NCBI RefSeq assembly: GCF_000092045.1
Contig: NC_007761.1
Coordinates: 3,351,001-3,415,000 of the forward strand
Length of the DNA stretch: 64,000 nucleotides
Reading direction: 5' to 3'
Origin: Rhizobium etli CFN 42
GTDB lineage: Bacteria > Pseudomonadota > Alphaproteobacteria > Rhizobiales > Rhizobiaceae
Numbering within the stretch: position 1 is the stretch's first letter; each line of letters starts with the position of its first letter. The notes below the pieces were generated by a model that was not told where the DNA came from, did not search any database, and worked only from the letters and a program-made list of their open reading frames with translations. The translations under genes were made by a program, and so were the position numbers. Below, one piece after another: positions 59,408-64,000 of this stretch.

Positions 59408-60832
59408 ATGAAATTCGGCACGAGCGGCCTTCGCGGACTTTCAGTGGATCTCAAGGGTCGCGCCTCGGCTCTCTACGCGATGGCGTTCGGCAAATATCTG
59501 CTGAAAAGCGGCAAGGCACAGACCGGCGACGTCATTTTGATCGGCCGCGACTTTCGCGATTCCAGCCCCGAAATCTCGGGCAATTGCGCTGGCGCGCTTG
59601 CCGCGCTCGGCTTCCGCATTTTCGACTGCGGCAATGTCCCGACGCCAGCCCTTGCTCTTTATGGTCTTGAAAGCAAGGCCGCATGCCTGATGATAACCGG
59701 CTCTCATATTCCGGCGGACCGCAACGGCATCAAGTTCTACCGTCCGGACGGCGAGATCGACAAATCGGACGAGGCTGCGATTACCGCCTTGGCCGCCGAA
59801 ATCGAGAAAAGCGGCGAAGCGGTGAACCAGGCGCCAGCGGCGATGGAAGATCGTGAGGCGATCTGTCGACAGCTCTTTTTCGAACGCAATACGGCCCTGC
59901 TTCCGCAAGGCGCGCTGTCCGGCCTGAAGATCGGCGTCTACCAGCACAGCACCGTCGCCCGTGATCTCCTGGTCGACGTGCTTGCCCATTATGGCGCTGA
60001 GGTCACCGTTCTTGGGCGTTCGGAAAGCTTCATTCCGGTCGATACAGAAGCCGTTTCCGAGGAAACCATCACGCTGATGAAGCGCTGGGTCTCCGATAAC
60101 AGCTTCGATACAATCGTCTCGACCGATGGCGACGGCGACCGCCCGCTGGTCGCCGACGAAACCGGCACGCCACTGCGCGGCGATCTTCTCGGTCTGGTGG
60201 CAGCCAATTTCCTTGGAGCCGGCACGGTGGTGACACCGGTGACCTCCAATTCCGGTATCGAGGCAGCAGGCTCCTTTGCCGTCACGCGCACCCGCGTCGG
60301 CTCGCCCTTCGTCATAACAGGCATGGAAGAAGCCGTCGCCGCTGGGCGAGATCACGTGATGGGCTTCGAGGCCAATGGCGGGCTGCTGACCGCAACCCCC
60401 TTCGTTATCAACGGCAGAACCGTGCGTGCCCTGCCGACGCGCGATTGCTTCGTCCCGATGCTGGCGATTCTGTCGCAGGCCGCCACACGTCGGCAGCCGC
60501 TCTCTGTCATCGCTGCCTCCTATCGTTTGCCCTTTGCCGCCGCCGACCGCCTGGAAAATTTCGCGGTCGAGACCAGTGCGGCGCTGATGGGATATCTGCG
60601 CGCCTCGGATGAAAATCTCTCCGCTTTCCTGCGGCCGGTCGGCGAGGTGGCGGCGAAATCCGACATAGACGGCCTTCGGGTGACGCTCGGAGATGGCGGG
60701 ATCATCCATTTCCGCCCGTCCGGCAACGCGCCGGAAATGCGCTGCTACGTCGAGGCCGGAAGCGAAACTGCGGCTCTGACCCTGCTGCAGGCAGGGCTCA
60801 ATCGAATTAGAGACTGGGCAGGCGCCCGATAA
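59408..60832 (+). CDS. noeK: Phosphomannomutase
   Basis: A 474-residue alpha-D-phosphohexomutase that converts mannose-6-P to mannose-1-P. Four expected motifs: MKFGTSGLRGL at the start, TGSHIP with the phosphoserine at Ser99, the Mg loop STDGDGDRP, the sugar loop GFEANGGLLT, and the phosphate-binding FRPSGNAPEMR. Two bases separate it from the mannose-1-phosphate guanylyltransferase reading frame, the noeK-noeJ arrangement known from rhizobia. It feeds GDP-mannose (and hence fucose or perosamine) to surface glycans. Confidence 0.9.
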   Translation: MKFGTSGLRGLSVDLKGRASALYAMAFGKYLLKSGKAQTGDVILIGRDFRDSSPEISGNCAGALAALGFRIFDCGNVPTPALALYGLESKAACLMITGSHIPADRNGIKFYRPDGEIDKSDEAAITALAAEIEKSGEAVNQAPAAMEDREAICRQLFFERNTALLPQGALSGLKIGVYQHSTVARDLLVDVLAHYGAEVTVLGRSESFIPVDTEAVSEETITLMKRWVSDNSFDTIVSTDGDGDRPLVADETGTPLRGDLLGLVAANFLGAGTVVTPVTSNSGIEAAGSFAVTRTRVGSPFVITGMEEAVAAGRDHVMGFEANGGLLTATPFVINGRTVRALPTRDCFVPMLAILSQAATRRQPLSVIAASYRLPFAAADRLENFAVETSAALMGYLRASDENLSAFLRPVGEVAAKSDIDGLRVTLGDGGIIHFRPSGNAPEMRCYVEAGSETAALTLLQAGLNRIRDWAGAR

Positions 60833-60867
60833 TCATGCGACGAAAACGTATTTCAAGGAACCCGCCT

Positions 60868-62295
60868 ATGACGCAGAAAATCGTTCCCGTGATCATGGCC
60901 GGCGGCAAAGGCACCCGGCTCTGGCCGCTTTCCCGTGCCACCGCGCCGAAACAATTCATCCAGTTCGTCGGCAACAAGACTCTGTTCCAGGACACCCTCG
61001 AACGCGTTTCCGACCCGGCGCTCTATGAAGCCCCGATCGTTGTCACCAACGAGGAGTTCCGCTTCCTGGTCGCCGAGCAGGCCCGCGCACTTGCCATTCC
61101 GCTCGCCGCCGTGCTGCTCGAGCCCGTTGCCCGCAACACCGCCGCAGCGGTCGCCGCCGCCGCGACGCTCGCCGCCGAGCTCTTCGGCAAGGACACGATC
61201 ATCCAGATGCTCGCCTCGGATCACGAGATCCTTGCCGACAAAAGCTATTTCGATTGCATCCGCATCGCCCGCGATGCGGCCGCTGCTGGCAAGCTCGTCA
61301 CCTTCGGCATTAATCCCACCGAGCCCGCGACAGGGTACGGCTATATCGAAATCGGCGAAGCGCTCGGAAACGGCGCCCACAAGGTCAGCCGCTTCGTGGA
61401 AAAGCCGGCCTTGGACAAGGCCGAGCAGATGCTGGCCGATGGCGGCTTCTATTGGAACTCGGGCATCTTCATGTTTCCGGTGACAGAGCTGATTGCCGAA
61501 CTTCAGGAATATGCGCCCGACGTACTGAAGGCGGCAGGCAAGGCTGTTTCCAAGGCAAGCCGCGATCTCGACTTCACCCGCCTCGATGCCGATCATTTCG
61601 CCAAAAGCCCTGATATCTCCATCGACTATGCGATCATGGAGAAGACCTCGAAGGCCGCCGTTGTCCCCTCGCCATTCAAGTGGTCCGATATGGGAAGCTG
61701 GGATGCGGTCTGGAAATCCGGCGTCCGCGACGACAACGGCAATGTCGCGGCCGCAAACACGACCGTCGTCAATACCCGCAACTCGCTCGTCATGACCCAC
61801 GGCGTGCACCTTGCCGTCCAGGGCATGGACGACGTCGCCGTCATCGCCAGCGAGGACGCCGTCTATGTCGGTCCGCTCAAGGACAGCCAGAATGTTGGGC
61901 AGCTGGTCAAGATGCTGGCCTCTGCTTCCGCCACGGCGAAATTCACCGAAACGCATCCGACATCGTACCGACCGTGGGGCGGCTATACCTCCATCTTCAA
62001 CGGCGACCGCTTTCAGGTGAAGCGCATCTTCGTCACGCCGGGCAAGAAACTTTCGCTGCAAAAACACCATCATCGCTCCGAGCACTGGGTTGTCGTAAAG
62101 GGAACCGCCGAGGTGACGATCGGCGACAACGTGCAGATGCTGCGCGAGAACGAAAGCGTCTATATCCCGCTCGGCGAAGTTCATCGTCTCGCCAACCCCG
62201 GCAAGATCGTTCTCGAGCTCATCGAGGTTCAGACGGGCTCCTATCTCGGCGAGGATGATATCATCCGCATCGTCGACGAATTCGGAAGAACGTAA
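60868..62295 (+). CDS. noeJ: Mannose-1-phosphate guanylyltransferase / mannose-6-phosphate isomerase
   Basis: A 475-residue bifunctional type II enzyme. N-terminal nucleotidyltransferase: VPVIMAGGKGTRLWPLSRAT, PKQFIQF, MLASDHEI and FVEKPALDKAEQML. C-terminal cupin-type phosphomannose isomerase from about residue 350: RPWGGYTSIFNGDRFQVKRI, KKLSLQKHHHRSEHWVVVKG and YIPLGEVHRLANPG. ATG 60868 follows AAGGA at 9 nt; an upstream in-frame start at 60835 would add 11 residues. It forms an operon with noeK. Confidence 0.92.
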   Translation: MTQKIVPVIMAGGKGTRLWPLSRATAPKQFIQFVGNKTLFQDTLERVSDPALYEAPIVVTNEEFRFLVAEQARALAIPLAAVLLEPVARNTAAAVAAAATLAAELFGKDTIIQMLASDHEILADKSYFDCIRIARDAAAAGKLVTFGINPTEPATGYGYIEIGEALGNGAHKVSRFVEKPALDKAEQMLADGGFYWNSGIFMFPVTELIAELQEYAPDVLKAAGKAVSKASRDLDFTRLDADHFAKSPDISIDYAIMEKTSKAAVVPSPFKWSDMGSWDAVWKSGVRDDNGNVAAANTTVVNTRNSLVMTHGVHLAVQGMDDVAVIASEDAVYVGPLKDSQNVGQLVKMLASASATAKFTETHPTSYRPWGGYTSIFNGDRFQVKRIFVTPGKKLSLQKHHHRSEHWVVVKGTAEVTIGDNVQMLRENESVYIPLGEVHRLANPGKIVLELIEVQTGSYLGEDDIIRIVDEFGRT

Positions 62296-62429
62296 GCCAA
62301 GCGCCAGAACGACCGGCGGGCCAGATCAGCCTGCCGGCGCCTCCGGCATGACCACCATCCCTGTTGAATTCCCTTGCTGGATTCTCGTAGAATGAATGAG
62401 CCGACAGACCTGACAGGAGATGTCCTCTG

Positions 62430-62735
62430 ATGCGTACCCTGCCCGCCCTCGCCGGATTTTTTTCAATCCTGCTGCCGGCCATCGCCTTTGCCCAAACGGC
62501 GACCATGCGCGCCGCAAGCGAGGCGGAAATCCGCCAGCATCTGCCCGGCACGTCGGAGCTGAAAGAAGGCAGCAACGGCTATGAATATCGCGAGGGCAGC
62601 AAGAATGGCTACAAGATCAACAATGGCGAGGTCTGTGTCCGATTTCCCGACAAGTCGACCGACTGCGTCAACGTGAAGACTGACGGCAAGAATTTTCAGA
62701 TGATCGACCGCAAGGGCGGCCGAACCAGATTCTGA
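62430..62735 (+). CDS. Small exported protein, unknown
   Basis: A 101-residue periplasmic protein: signal peptide LAGFFSILLPAIAFA-Q, then a domain of about 80 residues with two cysteines (GEVCVRFPDKSTDCVNV) likely to form a disulfide, and a Tyr/Gly-rich loop (GSNGYEYREGSKNGYKINNG). The start has AGGAGATG upstream. It resembles the DUF995-like small exported proteins of alphaproteobacteria, but I am not certain. No link to its neighbours is evident. Confidence 0.7.
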   Translation: MRTLPALAGFFSILLPAIAFAQTATMRAASEAEIRQHLPGTSELKEGSNGYEYREGSKNGYKINNGEVCVRFPDKSTDCVNVKTDGKNFQMIDRKGGRTRF

Positions 62736-62744
62736 TTTCGGCCC

Positions 62745-62780
62745 GGCTTGTCTTGCCTGTTTGGCTTGTCTTGCCTGTTT
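62745..62780. repeat. 18-bp direct tandem repeat, two copies
   Basis: GGCTTGTCTTGCCTGTTT occurs twice in a row (62745-62762 and 62763-62780), exactly identical, between the small exported protein gene and the convergent EEP gene; the second copy reaches into that gene's stop codon. Confidence 0.85.
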
Positions 62781-63735
62781 ATTGTGCCGGCGCCGTCTCG
62801 CCGCTCTTATCGACAACGAATTCGGCGATCAGGCCTGAATGGTTGGAGCCGAGATTGTCGTCGAGGCGTTTCAACGAGGTCAGATGAAGCGGCGCGCGCG
62901 CGAATATGTGATCGATGGCGATACCGAACCGGCCGGCGGCGATCGGCCATGTCGCCGGTTCGGGCGCCATAGTCTTCAGCTTCTGCTCGCGCAGGAGAGC
63001 CTGAATGCTGGGGGCGATCGACGACGAATTGAAATCGCCGGACAGCACCAGCGGACCTGAGCTCGCATCAAGCGCTTTGCTGAGATCGTCCAACTCTTTC
63101 ATCTGGTAATCGTCGAAATAGGGTTTGGTCAGATGGGCCGATACGAGATTGACGGTTTGCCCGCCGAAATCGACGCTCGCTGCGACCAGCCTGTCTTTCC
63201 GCAAGCTGCCGATGCTCGTGACCTGGCGGGTTACGAACGGGCGTTTGGACAGCACCAGCGTATCGCAGCTGTCTTTGCCGTTGTCGCAGCCGATATGATA
63301 CGGATAGACCTTGAACAATCGCTGCAGATGGAACGTCAGCGGCTTGGCTTCGAGCAGATTGACGACATCGGCGTTCGAAGCGATCACCGTATCCGCGATG
63401 GCGGTCGAATTTTTCCAGTTATCGATCGCAACGTTGAACGTCATCAGACGAAAAAGCGGCGCCGTTCCCGCACCCCTGTCGTCCTCCGCAAATTCACGTA
63501 GCATGATAACGCCGTGCGCCGTGAGGAGCAGCGAGACAAGCAGAAGGACAAAGCCGTAAGCATGTCTTCTGACAGCCAGGATGAGGAGGCTGGCGGCGGC
63601 GAATGTGAGGCCGAGATGGATCTGAAAACTGTAAATGAAGGAGAGTAGCCAGAAGTTCGTGAGATAGCGCAGCGACACGACCGCAAGGGCCAGGGTCAGA
63701 AACGCAGAGAGAATCCAATAGACTATGTTTCTCAT
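62779..63735 (-). CDS. Membrane-anchored endonuclease/exonuclease/phosphatase-family protein
   Basis: A 318-residue protein with about three N-terminal membrane helices (NIVYWILSAFLTLALAVVSL, IHLGLTFAAASLLILAV, YGFVLLLVSLLLTAHGVIML) and a C-terminal EEP domain: LMTFNVAIDN, the metal-ligand LLEAKP, VSAHLTKPYFDDYQ, SGDFNSSS and SNHSGLIAEF. The domain probably hydrolyses a phosphodiester at the periplasmic face; it is similar to many alphaproteobacterial proteins of unclear substrate. ATG 63735 with AGGG upstream is used; the longer frame to 63852 lacks support. Confidence 0.83.
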   Translation of the reverse strand: MRNIVYWILSAFLTLALAVVSLRYLTNFWLLSFIYSFQIHLGLTFAAASLLILAVRRHAYGFVLLLVSLLLTAHGVIMLREFAEDDRGAGTAPLFRLMTFNVAIDNWKNSTAIADTVIASNADVVNLLEAKPLTFHLQRLFKVYPYHIGCDNGKDSCDTLVLSKRPFVTRQVTSIGSLRKDRLVAASVDFGGQTVNLVSAHLTKPYFDDYQMKELDDLSKALDASSGPLVLSGDFNSSSIAPSIQALLREQKLKTMAPEPATWPIAAGRFGIAIDHIFARAPLHLTSLKRLDDNLGSNHSGLIAEFVVDKSGETAPAQ

Positions 63736-64000
63736 CAATCCCTGGTTCCGCCTGAACGGGATGTCGTCCGAAAATCGCTCAATCTTTTCGGCATCGTGCT
63801 CAGGACGACCCGCCGCCCATAACATGCAAGCTGTTATGGTGCAATGCAGCATAATGTCCGGAGACGATGACAGCGGCCTCGCATCAGCTGCTATCTTTCA
63901 AACGCCTATCGACTCGGCCTCTTTTTATCCTGTAAGTGGGTGCCATTTACGGAATCGGCTTTTGCCGTCGGCAGGGAGCCGAGAAAAAGGTGGGAATGCG

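Noticed and set aside
59441..60709. 422-codon minus-strand open frame
   Set aside because: Antisense to noeK, which has all phosphomannomutase motifs.
60853..62184. 443-codon minus-strand open frame
   Set aside because: Antisense to the clear guanylyltransferase gene noeJ; compositional shadow.
62310..62337. Possible terminator after noeJ
   Set aside because: A 9-bp stem with one G-T pair exists but lacks a T-run; too weak to list as a feature.
1..64000. tRNA, rRNA, CRISPR arrays, riboswitches, replication origin
   Set aside because: None recognised: no cloverleaf with CCA-type end, no regularly spaced direct repeats, no ribosomal sequence and no known riboswitch core was seen by eye. A covariance-model scan would be needed to exclude small RNAs.

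Overview
The window looks like the chromosome or a large replicon of a Rhizobium of the leguminosarum/etli group. The GC content is high and the window carries several rhizobial hallmarks: a RapA-type cadherin-like secreted lectin beside a PrsD/PrsE type I secretion pair, a PssD/PssE (Alg14/Alg13-like) glucuronosyltransferase pair, the noeK-noeJ GDP-mannose pair, and a YcaO-TfuA pair. The species call is inference from these families, not from a database match.

Layout. 1-1.7 kb: end of a sugar-catabolic unit (truncated epimerase, sugar-binding protein). 1.7-3.9 kb: divergent ampR-ampC beta-lactamase pair. 4.2-13.4 kb: a forward run of overlapping saccharide genes: UDP-xylose-synthase-like enzyme, four family 2 glycosyltransferases (GT2s; one fused to a NodS-like methyltransferase and a NodB-like deacetylase) and an MsbA-type ABC exporter. 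13.4-15.35 kb: a gene-poor stretch with a small orphan gene and a decayed IS transposase. 15.35-20.15 kb (minus): XRE regulator, SARP/TPR regulator, 70-aa peptide, YcaO, TfuA and an 82-aa protein, a plausible RiPP (ribosomally made, post-translationally modified peptide) locus. 20.2-22.7 kb: methyltransferase and two membrane-associated unknowns.

22.9-37.6 kb: main exopolysaccharide (EPS) assembly run, all forward: GH10 endoglycanase, GT4, hexapeptide acyltransferase, two pyruvyltransferases, Wzx flippase, six GT2-type transferases (with a local duplication that left a truncated gene start), Wzy-like polymerase, PssD and PssE. 37.7-45.2 kb: SGNH esterase, PrsE, PrsD, a beta-helix protein with a C-terminal cadherin-like domain, and RapA. 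45.5-52.2 kb (minus): Wzc-type tyrosine kinase, Wza-type export lipoprotein, two unknown exported or anchored proteins and a second O-antigen ligase/polymerase-like membrane protein. 52.5-54.8 kb: LapG/BTLCP-type cysteine protease and UDP-glucose dehydrogenase with a strong terminator. 54.9-63.9 kb: housekeeping and mixed genes (phosphatase, a broken outer-membrane efflux lipoprotein, KTSC protein, esterase, ring-cleaving dioxygenase, uracil-DNA glycosylase, noeK, noeJ, EEP-family protein).

How it works together (inference). UDP-glucose dehydrogenase supplies UDP-GlcA. PssDE can add GlcA to the growing chain, and the decarboxylase at 4.2 kb could convert UDP-GlcA to UDP-xylose. NoeK/NoeJ supply GDP-mannose. 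The GT2/GT4 enzymes build a repeat unit that is pyruvylated and acylated, flipped by Wzx, polymerised by Wzy and exported through Wza/Wzc. PrsDE secretes Rap-domain proteins that bind or trim the polymer. No initiating phosphoglycosyltransferase (PssA/ExoY type) was found in the window, so that step must be encoded elsewhere.
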